A stretch of DNA of 64,000 bases from Coprococcus sp. (GTDB lineage: Bacteria; Bacillota; Clostridia; Lachnospirales; Lachnospiraceae), in assembly GCA_022793995.1 (NCBI GenBank), contig JAAWDY010000016.1, positions 49,094 through 113,093 on the forward strand, written 5' to 3'. A model generated the notes under the pieces. The model had not been told where the DNA came from and searched no databases. It saw nothing but the letters and a program-made list of their open reading frames with translations. Of this stretch, positions 25,430-34,996 are shown piece after piece. Made by a program: the position numbers and the translations under genes. The stretch's first letter is position 1, and each line of letters starts with the position of its first letter.

Positions 25430-28400
25430 CTATGTAGGAGATGCTTCCAGTTTCTTTACCGCAGTGGAGAGCATCAGCTTAATCCGGTTAAGCTGGTTGA
25501 CTTCGCTGGCTCCCGGGTCATAGTCGATGGCGACGATATTAGACTGTGGGTGAAGGCGGCGTAATTCTTTGATGACGCCCTTTCCGACCACATGGTTCGG
25601 GAGGCAGGCAAAAGGCTGGGTGCACACAATATTGGGAGCCCCGCTTTCAATAAGCTCTAGCATCTCCCCTGTAAGGAACCATCCCTCACCGGTTTGGTTG
25701 CCAAGAGAAACGATCTCTTTTGCCATGGCGGCGAGATGTTCGATACGCGACGGCGGTTCAAAACGTTTGCTTGCCCTAAGCGCCTCTACCGCAGGTTTCC
25801 GGAACCATTCCAGCGCTGCGACGCCAAGACTCCCCAGGCGGGCGGAAGACTTCTTCACTCCAAGATATTGGGATTTGAAGTTCGTATTATAAAAACTATA
25901 AAGAAAGAAATCCATCAGATCCGGCACCACAGCCTCCGCTCCTTCGGCTTCCAGAAGCTCCACCAGATAATTGTTGGCGGCAGGGAGGAACTTAACCAGG
26001 ATCTCGCCCACGACGCCGACGCGGGGCTTTACAATATCTCTTAAGGGAAGGGTATCGAAATCCTTCACAATCGCATGGCAGAGCCGGCGAAATCCCCGGC
26101 GGTTTGCCCGCTTCTTAGAAAGAAAACGGACTGCCTCATCTTCCCATTTTTTGTGAAGTGCGTCCGCTGAGCCGGACACAGCCTCATAGGGGCGGACATG
26201 GTATAGACAGCGCATGAAAATATCTCCCAGAACGATCGCATACATCCCTTTACAGACCAAAGGAAGGGTGAGCTTAAAACCGGGATTGTTTTCCAGGCCG
26301 CTCACATTGAGGGAGATGACCGGAATATGTGGATATCCTGCTTTTTTCAATGCGCGCCGGATAAAACCAATGTAATTGGAGGCACGGCATCCGCCGCCAG
26401 TCTGGGTGATGATGACAGCGAGTTTATCCGTATCGTATTTGCCGGAAAGGATTGCATCCATAATCTGGCCTACAACGATCAGAGACGGATAGCAGGCGTC
26501 GTTATTTACGTATTTCAGGCCTACATTTACTGCATTTTTATTATCATTTCTCAAAAGTTCGATGTGATAGCCTTCCGTTTGGAACGCAGCCTCAACCATG
26601 CGGAAATGAATGGGAGACATCTGCGGGCAGAGGATGGTATAATCCTTCCGCATTTCCTTGGTAAAAGGTATTTTTTCGATGGACGCAGGATGGATGGTGC
26701 GCGTCATTTTTTTCTGCTCCCGGACGCGGATCGCGGCGATCAGGGAACGGATCCGGATCCGGGCGGCCCCTAGATTGTTGACCTCATCGATTTTCAATGA
26801 GGTATAGATCTTATCGGAACCGGTCAGGATATCGGCCACTTCATCCGTTGTGACAGCGTCCAGTCCGCAGCCAAAAGAATTAAGCTGAATTAAGTCCAAG
26901 TCATCCCGTGTTTTTACATAGTTCGCCGCCGCATACAGACGGGAATGATACATCCACTGATCCATGACGTTTAAAGGGCGCTCCACCGGGCATAGGTGGG
27001 AGATGGAATCCTCTGTGAGCACTGCAATATGATAAGCTGTAATCAGCTCAGGAATGCCGTGGTTAACTTCCGGGTCATAGTGGTACGGACGTCCCGCGAG
27101 CACGATCCCCCTGGTCCCGGTTTTTTCCATGTACGCAAGGGTTTCTTCCCCTTTCCTGCGGATATCTTCCCGGCAGAAAGAAAGCTCCTCCCACGCGGCG
27201 TGGGCGGCCAGACGTACGTCGTGTTCAGTCAGACCGTCACGTCCTGTAAATTCCCGGATCAGCCCTTCTGTAATAATGGATTCATTCGTCAGGGCAAGGA
27301 ACGGTTTCATTAGCTCTACCTCGCCGTTCACAATAGGATCCATATTGTTTTTGATGTTTTCCGCATAGGAAGTTACAATCGGACAGTTGTAGTGGTTATC
27401 AGCTTCCGAAAATTCAGAGCGCTCGTAAGGGATGCAGGGATAGAAGATAAAATCAACCCCTTCATCTATCAGCCATTGTACATGGCCGTGGGCCAGCTTC
27501 GCCGGATAACATTCGGACTCGCTGGGGATGGATTCAATGCCCAGTTCATAAATTTTATGTGTGGAAGCTGGAGAGAGTACCACAGAGTATCCCAGCGTGT
27601 TAAAAAAGGTAAACCAGAAGGGGTAGTTCTCATACATGTTGAGGACGCGGGGAATCCCGACGGTTCCGCGGGAGGCCTCCCTTTTATCGAGCGGCGTGTA
27701 GCCAAAATACCGCTCGTTTTTATAGGCGAACAGGTTCGGAATGTCACGGTTCGTCTTCTCTTTTCCCAGTCCCTTTTCACAGCGGTTGCCGGAGATAAAA
27801 CGCCGTCCTCCGCTGAACGTATTGATTGTCAGTCGGCAGTTGTTGGTGCACCCTCTGCATTTTGACATGGCGGTAGTGTACTCCAGTGCGTTGATCTCGT
27901 CGATGGAAAGCATGGTTGTGTTCTTGCATTCCTTAAAGCCATATCGCTCCCGCGCGATCAGAGCGGCGCCAAAAGCCCCCATAATTCCGGCGATATCCGG
28001 GCGGATGGCTTCGCAGCCTGCGATCTTCTCAAAACTTCTGAGTACAGCGTCATTATAAAATGTTCCGCCCTGCACAACGATCCGGCGGCCCAGCTCGGAG
28101 GCGTCGGATACTTTTATGACCTTAAAGAGTGCGTTTTTTATGACGGAATAGGCGAGCCCTGCCGAGATATCGGAAACCTGGGCCCCTTCTTTTTGTGCCT
28201 GCTTTACTTTGGAGTTCATGAAAACGGTGCAGCGGGTTCCCAGGTCAATGGGATGGTGCGCGAACAAGGCCTCATGCGCAAAATCCTGGACGGTAAAATT
28301 CAGGGATTTGGCAAAGGTTTCAATAAAAGAGCCGCATCCAGAAGAGCAGGCTTCATTGAGCTGGACGCTGTCTACAGTATGGTTCTTGATCTTGATACAC

Positions 28401-29686
28401 TTCATATCCTGGCCCCCAATGTCCAGGATACAGTCCACCTCCGGCTCAAAATAGGAGGCGGCATAATAGTGGGAAACGGTCTCTACTTCGCCTTCGTCCA
28501 GCAAAAGGGCGGCTTTGATGAGCGCTTCCCCATAACCGGTGGAACAGGAGTGTACGATGTTCACACCTTTGGGAAGCTTGCTGTATATATCCTTGATTGC
28601 GGTTAAGGTCGTTCCCAGAGGATCTCCGTCGTTCCCGTGGTAGAAGGAATAAAGAAGGGTTCCGTCTTCTCCGACCAGGGCCGCTTTTGTCGTCGTAGAG
28701 CCGGCGTCGATCCCGAGATATGCGTTTCCATGGTAAGAGTCCAAGTCGCCGACAGGGACCTGATGCTTAATATGGCGTTGCTGGAATGCCTGATAATCGC
28801 GTTCATCTTCAAAGAGAGGCTCCATCCGCTCTACCTCAAAATCCATCTGGATATGGGAAGATAATTGATCCTGCAGTGTCTTTAAGCTGGTAATGCTGTC
28901 TTTTTTGGAACTCATAGCAGAACCCACGGCGGCAAAAAGATGAGAATATTTCGGTGCAATCGTGTGTTCATCGTCAAGTTTCAGCGTCCGGACAAAGGCG
29001 GCCCGAAGTTCAGGGAGGAAATGGAGAGGACCGCCAAGGAACGCAACATGCCCCCGGATGGGTTTCCCGCAGGCAAGTCCGCTGATGGTCTGGTTTACCA
29101 CCGCCTGAAAAATGGAGGCGGCAAGATCCTCTTTTGTGGCGCCGTCGTTGATGAGCGGCTGGATATCCGACTTTGCAAATACGCCGCATCGGGCAGCGAT
29201 CGTATACAGCGCTTTATAATTTTTTGCGTACTCGTTCAGCCCGGTGGCATCCGTCTGAAGAAGGGATGCCATCTGGTCGATGAAAGAGCCGGTTCCTCCT
29301 GCGCAGATCCCATTCATACGTTGTTCAATATTTCCATTTTCAAAATAAATAATCTTAGCGTCTTCGCCGCCGAGTTCAATGGCAACGTCAGTCTGTGGAG
29401 CGTAGTCCTGCAAAGCAGTGGAGACAGCCACTACCTCCTGTATAAAAGGAACGCCCATATGTTTGGCGAGAGCAAGCCCGCCGGAACCCGTAATCATCGG
29501 TGATACCTGTACAGGGCCAAGATGGTAGATCGCCCTTCCTAAAAGGTCGGAAAGTGTCTCCTGAATATTTGCGAAGTGCCGCTCATAATCTGAGAACAGA
29601 ACTTCATTGCTGTCGTTCAGCACAGCGATTTTGACAGTGGTCGATCCGATATCGATTCCTAGAGTGTGTAGTTTCATATGATTCAT
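25430..29686 (-). CDS. Fused double BadF/HgdC-type activase and HgdB-like acyl-CoA dehydratase protein
   Basis: 1418 residues. Two complete ASKHA ATPase activase domains come first. Domain 1 (about 6-260) has [21 protein letters not shown], and cluster cysteines Cys128 ([10 protein letters not shown]) and Cys167 (ARCGVF). Domain 2 (about 322-580) has [22 protein letters not shown], Cys447 and Cys486. A further CxxCxxxC group lies at 610-617 with Cys636, then a DUF2229-like region (about 675-900) and an HgdB/2-hydroxyacyl-CoA dehydratase D-like part to the end ([25 protein letters not shown]). Activases use ATP to push electrons onto a dehydratase or double-cubane cluster. Here both partners are one chain. 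Substrate is unknown. AAGGAG lies about 11 bases before ATG 29686. A separate promoter drives it. Confidence 0.85.
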   Translation of the reverse strand: MNHMKLHTLGIDIGSTTVKIAVLNDSNEVLFSDYERHFANIQETLSDLLGRAIYHLGPVQVSPMITGSGGLALAKHMGVPFIQEVVAVSTALQDYAPQTDVAIELGGEDAKIIYFENGNIEQRMNGICAGGTGSFIDQMASLLQTDATGLNEYAKNYKALYTIAARCGVFAKSDIQPLINDGATKEDLAASIFQAVVNQTISGLACGKPIRGHVAFLGGPLHFLPELRAAFVRTLKLDDEHTIAPKYSHLFAAVGSAMSSKKDSITSLKTLQDQLSSHIQMDFEVERMEPLFEDERDYQAFQQRHIKHQVPVGDLDSYHGNAYLGIDAGSTTTKAALVGEDGTLLYSFYHGNDGDPLGTTLTAIKDIYSKLPKGVNIVHSCSTGYGEALIKAALLLDEGEVETVSHYYAASYFEPEVDCILDIGGQDMKCIKIKNHTVDSVQLNEACSSGCGSFIETFAKSLNFTVQDFAHEALFAHHPIDLGTRCTVFMNSKVKQAQKEGAQVSDISAGLAYSVIKNALFKVIKVSDASELGRRIVVQGGTFYNDAVLRSFEKIAGCEAIRPDIAGIMGAFGAALIARERYGFKECKNTTMLSIDEINALEYTTAMSKCRGCTNNCRLTINTFSGGRRFISGNRCEKGLGKEKTNRDIPNLFAYKNERYFGYTPLDKREASRGTVGIPRVLNMYENYPFWFTFFNTLGYSVVLSPASTHKIYELGIESIPSESECYPAKLAHGHVQWLIDEGVDFIFYPCIPYERSEFSEADNHYNCPIVTSYAENIKNNMDPIVNGEVELMKPFLALTNESIITEGLIREFTGRDGLTEHDVRLAAHAAWEELSFCREDIRRKGEETLAYMEKTGTRGIVLAGRPYHYDPEVNHGIPELITAYHIAVLTEDSISHLCPVERPLNVMDQWMYHSRLYAAANYVKTRDDLDLIQLNSFGCGLDAVTTDEVADILTGSDKIYTSLKIDEVNNLGAARIRIRSLIAAIRVREQKKMTRTIHPASIEKIPFTKEMRKDYTILCPQMSPIHFRMVEAAFQTEGYHIELLRNDNKNAVNVGLKYVNNDACYPSLIVVGQIMDAILSGKYDTDKLAVIITQTGGGCRASNYIGFIRRALKKAGYPHIPVISLNVSGLENNPGFKLTLPLVCKGMYAIVLGDIFMRCLYHVRPYEAVSGSADALHKKWEDEAVRFLSKKRANRRGFRRLCHAIVKDFDTLPLRDIVKPRVGVVGEILVKFLPAANNYLVELLEAEGAEAVVPDLMDFFLYSFYNTNFKSQYLGVKKSSARLGSLGVAALEWFRKPAVEALRASKRFEPPSRIEHLAAMAKEIVSLGNQTGEGWFLTGEMLELIESGAPNIVCTQPFACLPNHVVGKGVIKELRRLHPQSNIVAIDYDPGASEVNQLNRIKLMLSTAVKKLEASPT

Positions 29687-29772
29687 AAAAAATACTTCTC
29701 CTTATTTCCGGATAAAAATAAAATGAATTACTTCCTATTAAATGTAGACCATAGTCTTCTGCAGCATTTTTC

Positions 29773-29801
29773 ATTATACGACAGAATATCATAAAATACA
29801 A
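29773..29801 (-). promoter_or_regulatory. Promoter of the activase/dehydratase fusion gene
   Basis: On the minus strand TTGTAT (complement of 29796-29801) and TATAAT (complement of 29773-29778) are 17 bases apart, about 85 nt before the start codon. Confidence 0.6.
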
Positions 29802-29891
29802 ATAGAAGTTATTGACAATGTGTAGAAAATAATTAATTTTTTGTAAAGAGATTTGGATAAATGTAAAAACATCAGAAACTCATTGTTTGAA

Positions 29892-29920
29892 TTGACAAAG
29901 CAAAAGTCAGAGGCTACAAT
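29892..29920 (+). promoter_or_regulatory. Promoter of the rhomboid-like gene
   Basis: TTGACA (29892-29897) and TACAAT (29915-29920) are 17 bases apart, 38 nt before the ATG. It diverges from the activase promoter. pyk may also be read from here. Confidence 0.75.
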
Positions 29921-29957
29921 ATCAACAGTACCAAAATATAACGACAGGAGTGGAATT

Positions 29958-30791
29958 ATGATGAATTGGATCAATAAAATGGAACGAAAATTCGGAAAAT
30001 ACGCAATCCATAATCTTACCGTATATCTGCTGGCCTGCTATGGGGTCGGTTATGTGATTAGCTTTACTATCCCTCAGCTTTTGGGCTATTTTACATTGGA
30101 GCCGGGACTGATCCTGAAAGGGCAGATCTGGCGTCTGGTGAGCTGGGTTATTATTCCGCCTGTGGACAATATTATTTTTGCGGTCTTCATGATGCTCCTG
30201 TATTATTCATTAGGAAGCAGCCTAGAACAGACATGGGGGGCGTTCCGCTATAACCTCTACATCTTTTCTGGTATGTTTTTTACGATCATAGGGTCTGTGA
30301 TCGTATATATCATTACAGGTGGTTTTATCGGTCTTGGAGGTCTGTTCAGCACATACTACATCAATCTTTCGATTTTTCTTGCCTGTGCGGCGATTATGCC
30401 GAACCTGCAGCTTTTTCTCTATGGGATACTTCCGGTGAAAATGAAATGGCTGGCAGTTCTGGACGTGGTTCTGCTCTTTATTGAAGCAGTCCAGGGAGGC
30501 CTGGTTATACGGATCTGTATCGGGGCATCCCTGCTTAATTTTATCATTTTCTTCATGGGCAACCGGAATATGCAGCCGTACCGTCCGAAACAGGTGATGA
30601 GAAAGAAAAAGTTTCAAAGAGAGGCAGGTCGTCCGGTGAATCATTATGCGGGCGGAGCAAAGCACAGGTGCGCTGTCTGCGGGCGGACCGAGCTGGACGA
30701 CCCGAGCCTGGAATTTCGATTCTGTTCAAAATGTAATGGGAATTATGAATACTGCCAGGATCATTTGTTTACACATGAACATGTAAAATAG
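29958..30791 (+). CDS. Rhomboid-like membrane protein with C-terminal zinc ribbon, probably not a protease
   Basis: 277 residues from ATG 29958 (AGGAG seven bases upstream). Six hydrophobic segments span about 17-205. The WR motif after the first segment (GQIWRLVSWVIIPP) and the later EQTWGAFRYNLYIF match rhomboid/derlin-like proteins. The catalytic GxSG serine is replaced by GLGGLFSTYY and no catalytic histidine follows, so a non-proteolytic role is likely. The cytoplasmic tail carries CAVCG and CSKCNGNYEYCQDHLFTHEH, a zinc-ribbon-like unit. It lies 27 nt before pyk and is probably co-transcribed with it. Function is unknown; membrane protein quality control is one possibility. Confidence 0.72.
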   Translation: MMNWINKMERKFGKYAIHNLTVYLLACYGVGYVISFTIPQLLGYFTLEPGLILKGQIWRLVSWVIIPPVDNIIFAVFMMLLYYSLGSSLEQTWGAFRYNLYIFSGMFFTIIGSVIVYIITGGFIGLGGLFSTYYINLSIFLACAAIMPNLQLFLYGILPVKMKWLAVLDVVLLFIEAVQGGLVIRICIGASLLNFIIFFMGNRNMQPYRPKQVMRKKKFQREAGRPVNHYAGGAKHRCAVCGRTELDDPSLEFRFCSKCNGNYEYCQDHLFTHEHVK

Positions 30792-30818
30792 GATAGATAA
30801 AAAGCAGGAGGAAATGGG

Positions 30819-32258
30819 ATGAAGAAGACAAAGGTAATCTGTACCGTTGGACCCAGCGTTGACGATCGAGAGTTGATGCGCAGCCTGATTCGAAGCGGGA
30901 TGGATATTGCACGATTTAATTTTTCACATGGCACTTACGATGAACAGAAAAAACGGATGGATATGCTTAAGGAATTGCGTGAGGAGGAGAAGAAACCCGT
31001 CGCGATTCTTTTAGACACCAAAGGACCGGAAATTCGCACAGGTGTGTTAAAAGGCGGGAAGAAGGTCGTCCTGGTTCCTGAGAACGAGTTTACTTTGACT
31101 ACCCGGGAGATTAAAGGAGACGCGTCGGAGGTGTCCATTACATATGCGGGGCTTGTGGCGGACGTAAAGAGAGGGAAACGGATTCTTATAGATGACGGGC
31201 TGATTGAGCTGGAAGTGCAGGAGAAAACGGAAACCGATATTATTTGCCGTATTATAAACGGCGGTGAGCTCGGAGAGCGAAAAGGAGTGAATGTACCGAA
31301 AGTTCCGGTTAGACTTCCTGCGCTTACAGAAAAAGACAGGGAGGATATTCGATTTGGCGTAGAACAAGGAATTGATTTTATTGCCGCGTCCTTCGTGAGA
31401 AATGCAGAGTGCATTCTGGAGATTAAAGCATTACTTCAGTCTCTTGGCGCGCCCTATATTCCAATTATTGCAAAGATCGAGAATGAAGAAGGAATTCACA
31501 ATATCGATGAGATCATACGCTGTTCAGATGGGGTGATGGTAGCGAGGGGAGATATGGGGGTAGAAATACCTGCCGAGGAAGTGCCTTATATCCAGAAAAT
31601 GTTGATAAGAAAATGCAATGACAATTATAAACCAGTTATCACTGCAACCCAGATGTTGGATTCAATGATTCGTAATCCGCGTCCGACAAGAGCGGAGGTA
31701 ACCGATGTGGCGAACGCCGTATATGACGGGACGGATGCGGTCATGCTCTCCGGTGAGACTGCGCAAGGAAAATACCCGTTGGAATCACTCAAGATGATGG
31801 TGCAGATCGTAGAGAACGCAGAGGGGCATCTGGACTATCAGATGTTGCTTGAGAAGAAAGAGGAACACCGTAGAAAAGGAATCACAAGCGCACTGGCATA
31901 TTCTGTAGTTGCGGCTGCGGATACATTGGAGGCAAGGTGTATTATTGCCCCGACGGTCTCAGGCGCCACCGCAAGGGTAGTCTCCAAATTCAAGCCGCGT
32001 ACCGAGATCGTCGGAGTAACGCCAAATGAGGAGACGCTGCGTCGTATGCAGATTTATTGGGGAGTACGGCCGTACAAGTCGATTGCTTTCAACACAACCG
32101 ATGCAGTCTGCAACGGGGCGATTGATCTGCTACAGGCAAAACAAGTGGTAGACATAGGAGATGTGGTCGTATTAATGGCAGGTATCCCCTCGTCGGATGT
32201 CAGAAGTGGTTCCCGTGAAGGGATGAGCAATATGATGCAGATCGCGGTTGTCCAGTAG
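30819..32258 (+). CDS. pyk: Pyruvate kinase
   Basis: 479 residues. Converts phosphoenolpyruvate and ADP to pyruvate and ATP. It begins KKTKVICTVGPSVDDRELM, then GMDIARFNFSHGTYDEQ, LLDTKGPEIRTG, and the active site IPIIAKIENEEGIHNIDEII with VARGDMGVEIP. The mobile B-domain lies between. KPVITATQMLDSMI and RAEVTDVANAVYDGTDAVML are conserved. The C-terminal allosteric domain is present, but the extra PEP-utiliser-like domain found on some Firmicute enzymes is absent. AGGAGGAAATGGG precedes the ATG. It completes the set of lower-glycolysis enzymes in this window except enolase. Confidence 0.96.
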   Translation: MKKTKVICTVGPSVDDRELMRSLIRSGMDIARFNFSHGTYDEQKKRMDMLKELREEEKKPVAILLDTKGPEIRTGVLKGGKKVVLVPENEFTLTTREIKGDASEVSITYAGLVADVKRGKRILIDDGLIELEVQEKTETDIICRIINGGELGERKGVNVPKVPVRLPALTEKDREDIRFGVEQGIDFIAASFVRNAECILEIKALLQSLGAPYIPIIAKIENEEGIHNIDEIIRCSDGVMVARGDMGVEIPAEEVPYIQKMLIRKCNDNYKPVITATQMLDSMIRNPRPTRAEVTDVANAVYDGTDAVMLSGETAQGKYPLESLKMMVQIVENAEGHLDYQMLLEKKEEHRRKGITSALAYSVVAAADTLEARCIIAPTVSGATARVVSKFKPRTEIVGVTPNEETLRRMQIYWGVRPYKSIAFNTTDAVCNGAIDLLQAKQVVDIGDVVVLMAGIPSSDVRSGSREGMSNMMQIAVVQ

Positions 32259-32332
32259 GAGCGGCGCGAGAAAAGGGAAGAGGACGAGGCAGAATTTTGA
32301 GTTAGTGGAAAAAAGCGGATAAGGAGAAGGAC

Positions 32333-33643
32333 ATGGAAAAGAAACCGTTTGTGGAAAAAGACCAGTTGGAAAAAATTGCGGAGATATACCCGACGCCGTT
32401 CCATCTCTATGATGAGAAGGGAATTCGGGAGAACGTAAAGGCGCTAAAGGAGGCGTTTTCATGGAATCAGGGCTATAAGGAATATTTTGCGGTGAAGGCC
32501 ACGCCGAACCCGTATATTCTTCAAATTCTGAAGGAGTACGGCTGCGGCTGCGACTGTTCGTCGTATACGGAGCTTCTTTTGTCCCAGTCAATTGGGGCGA
32601 CAGGGGATGACATTATGTTTTCTTCCAACGATACCCCTGCGGAGGAGTTTCGGTTGGCGGATCGTCTGGGAGCGATCATCAACCTGGACGACATTACGCA
32701 TATTGATTTTCTGGAAAAGACGATTGGGAGAATCCCGGAGACAATCAGCTGCCGCTATAATCCCGGCGGGCTGTTCAAGATCTCCAATAGTATTATGGAT
32801 AATCCAGGGGACGCGAAGTACGGGATGACAACAGAGCAGATGTTTGAAGCGTTCCGAACATTGAAGGCAAAGGGAGCGAAGGAATTCGGGATCCACGCGT
32901 TTCTTGCAAGCAATACTGTGACGAACGAGTATTATCCTACGCTGGCGAAGACCTTGTTTGAGGTGGCGGTGCGGCTGCAAAAGGAGACAGGGGCGCATAT
33001 CCGGTTTATCAATCTATCAGGCGGTATCGGAATCCCATATAAGCCGGATCAGGAGCCGAACGACATCAAGGTGATCGGTGAGGGCGTGCGTAAAGTATAT
33101 GAGGAGGTACTGATCCCCGCGGGAATGGGCGACGTGGCGATCTATACAGAGCTGGGGCGTTTTATGCTGGGTCCTTACGGGCACCTGGTGACCCGGGCAA
33201 TCCATGAGAAACACACGCACAAGGAATATATCGGTGTGGACGCCTGCGCGGCGAATCTGATGCGGCCGGCAATTTACGGCGCTTACCATCATATCACTGT
33301 GATGGGTAAAGAGGATGCGCCTTGCGATCATATGTATGACATTACGGGATCGCTCTGCGAGAATAATGACAAATTTGCCATTGACCGTATGCTTCCTCAG
33401 ATCGATATGGGAGATCTGCTGGTGATCCATGATACAGGCGCGCATGGATTCTCGATGGGATATAATTATAATGGGCGGTTGCGCTCGGCTGAAATCCTTC
33501 TGAAGGAGGATGGAAGTACAGCGCTTATCAGGCGGGCGGAGACGCCGATGGACTATTTTGCGTCATTTGACACCTTTCCGGTGTATGAAAAGCTGAAAAA
33601 AGCGGTGGAAGACGCGAGGGAAGCAAACAAGGAGGAGGTGTGA
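32333..33643 (+). CDS. lysA: Diaminopimelate decarboxylase
   Basis: 436 residues. PLP enzyme of fold type III that decarboxylates meso-diaminopimelate to lysine. The PLP lysine is Lys55 in YFAVKATPNPYIL. Other markers are CGCDCSSYTELLLS, FGIHAFLASN, INLSGGIGIPY, the phosphate-binding ELGRFMLGPYG, and the second active-site loop GSLCENNDKFA, followed by HDTGAHGFSMGYNYNGRLRS. Length and order fit LysA better than ornithine or arginine decarboxylases. AAGGAGAAGG precedes the ATG. No lysine riboswitch could be recognised in the 74-nt spacer. It is three bases ahead of the TetR gene. Confidence 0.9.
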   Translation: MEKKPFVEKDQLEKIAEIYPTPFHLYDEKGIRENVKALKEAFSWNQGYKEYFAVKATPNPYILQILKEYGCGCDCSSYTELLLSQSIGATGDDIMFSSNDTPAEEFRLADRLGAIINLDDITHIDFLEKTIGRIPETISCRYNPGGLFKISNSIMDNPGDAKYGMTTEQMFEAFRTLKAKGAKEFGIHAFLASNTVTNEYYPTLAKTLFEVAVRLQKETGAHIRFINLSGGIGIPYKPDQEPNDIKVIGEGVRKVYEEVLIPAGMGDVAIYTELGRFMLGPYGHLVTRAIHEKHTHKEYIGVDACAANLMRPAIYGAYHHITVMGKEDAPCDHMYDITGSLCENNDKFAIDRMLPQIDMGDLLVIHDTGAHGFSMGYNYNGRLRSAEILLKEDGSTALIRRAETPMDYFASFDTFPVYEKLKKAVEDAREANKEEV

Positions 33644-33646
33644 TCC

Positions 33647-34204
33647 GTGGCCGGTTTTACAAAAAAGGCAATACGAAATTCTTTTGTAAAACTACTGAAC
33701 GAGAAACCGATCAGCCAGATCACAGTCAAGGATATTGTGGACGACTGTGGTGTGAACCGCAATACTTTTTACTATTATTTTCAGGATCTTCCGCAGCTGG
33801 TAGAAACCATTGTGGATGAGGATGCCGAGCGGATTATCCGGGAATACCCAACGCTCGCTTCCGTAGAGGACTGTCTGAACGCGGCGATCAGTTTTGCGCT
33901 GGAGAACCGCAAGGCAGTTTTGCATATTTACAATTCCATAAACCGGGATATTTATGAACAGTATCAGCGGAAGATTTGTGAACACACGATCACCGTCTAT
34001 GTGGACAGCATCCTGTCGGGACGGAATGTGACGAAGGAGGACAGAAGCCTCATCATAGATTATTTAAAATGCGTGTGTTTTGGCTGTGTGATCGAGTGGC
34101 TGGAAAAAGGAATGCACTCAGATATTCAGTCCAGGTTCCGGCGGATCTGTGAACTGAAACAAGGCGATCTGGAAAGAATGATCGAGCGATGCGAAAATAT
34201 ATAG
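33647..34204 (+). CDS. TetR-family regulator
   Basis: 185 residues from GTG 33647, with GGAGGAGG eight bases upstream overlapping the end of lysA. The DNA-binding half reads TKKAIRNSFVKLLNEKPISQ, ITVKDIVDDCGVNRNTFYYY and FQDLPQLVETI, a standard TetR helix-turn-helix of the DhaS-like branch. The C-terminal half is a helical ligand-binding domain with two adjacent cysteine-containing helices (LKCVCFGCVIEWL). It directly precedes the DUF308-MMPL-heptad-repeat genes, separated by a terminator and a new transcription unit, and is the likely regulator of that pump cluster. The ligand is unknown. Confidence 0.83.
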   Translation: MAGFTKKAIRNSFVKLLNEKPISQITVKDIVDDCGVNRNTFYYYFQDLPQLVETIVDEDAERIIREYPTLASVEDCLNAAISFALENRKAVLHIYNSINRDIYEQYQRKICEHTITVYVDSILSGRNVTKEDRSLIIDYLKCVCFGCVIEWLEKGMHSDIQSRFRRICELKQGDLERMIERCENI

Positions 34205-34225
34205 GGGCGGATTCAGACAATACGA

Positions 34226-34260
34226 CCCCCTGTGCCTAATTTTTAGGCACAGGGGGTTTT
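34226..34260 (+). terminator. Terminator after the TetR gene
   Basis: CCCCCTGTGCCTAA (34226-34239) pairs with the mirror arm ending AGGCACAGGGGG at 34256, followed by TTTT. It closes the pyk-lysA-tetR unit. Confidence 0.92.
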
Positions 34261-34339
34261 GCTGTCTATTTTATATGTAGAGGAACTTTGCTATAGTGAA
34301 AGCACAATATGACAGACCAATATGAAGGAGGTGTTGGAT

Positions 34340-34963
34340 ATGAATAAAAAGAACGATAGAAATACGAATGATCGTATCCAGGCCGCAAAGACGGGGTACA
34401 TTGTCATGTCGCTCCTGCTGTGCGCGTTAGGGATCGTCCTGATCGCAGTTCCCGGACTTTCCGCCCTGGTGATCTGCAGGGTCGGAGGAGCGATTTTGGT
34501 TCTATTCGGCATTGTGAAGATCGTCGGATATTTCTCAAAGGATTTATACAGATTGGCATTCCAGTATGACCTGGCATTCGGAATTCTCCTGATCGCTCTC
34601 GGAATGATATTGATCTTCCGATCCAATATCATGTTGAATATCGTCTGTATTTTCCTGGGTATCTCGATCTTGACGGACGCACTTTTAAAGATACAGATCG
34701 CGATTGATTCCAAAGCGTTTGGCATCAACAGATGGTGGATGATCCTTACGGCGGCTGTTCTTACCGGAATCATCGGATTTCTTCTGGTCTTACGTCCGTT
34801 AGAAAGCATGCAGGCCATGATGATGCTGCTCGGGCTGTCACTTCTCACGGAAGGGATATTGAACCTGATTACGATTTTATCGGTGGTTAAGATCATTCGG
34901 GATCAGACGACGGTTATATCGGATGCCGAGTATACTGAAATAGGAATGAAACCATTGTTTTGA
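34340..34963 (+). CDS. DUF308/HdeD-like membrane protein
   Basis: 207 residues from ATG 34340, with AAGGAGGTG six bases upstream; an earlier in-frame ATG at 34322 lacks a ribosome site. Six hydrophobic segments occur in three helical-hairpin pairs, the layout of the HdeD/DUF308 family: ALGIVLIAVPGLSALVIC, GILLIALGMILIFRSNIM, GIIGFLLVLRPLESMQAM are internal repeats of one hairpin. In enteric bacteria HdeD relates to acid stress; its role here is unknown. The C-terminal 15 residues are hydrophilic. It lies 33 nt before the MMPL gene and probably belongs to the same transcript. A second helper role for the pump is an inference from position. Confidence 0.78.
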   Translation: MNKKNDRNTNDRIQAAKTGYIVMSLLLCALGIVLIAVPGLSALVICRVGGAILVLFGIVKIVGYFSKDLYRLAFQYDLAFGILLIALGMILIFRSNIMLNIVCIFLGISILTDALLKIQIAIDSKAFGINRWWMILTAAVLTGIIGFLLVLRPLESMQAMMMLLGLSLLTEGILNLITILSVVKIIRDQTTVISDAEYTEIGMKPLF

Positions 34964-34996
34964 TGAAGACAATGTGATAGAAAGGGTTTGATAATT

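Noticed and set aside
32259..32332. Lysine riboswitch upstream of lysA
   Set aside because: Only 74 nt separate pyk and lysA, too short for the L box, and no conserved core was seen.
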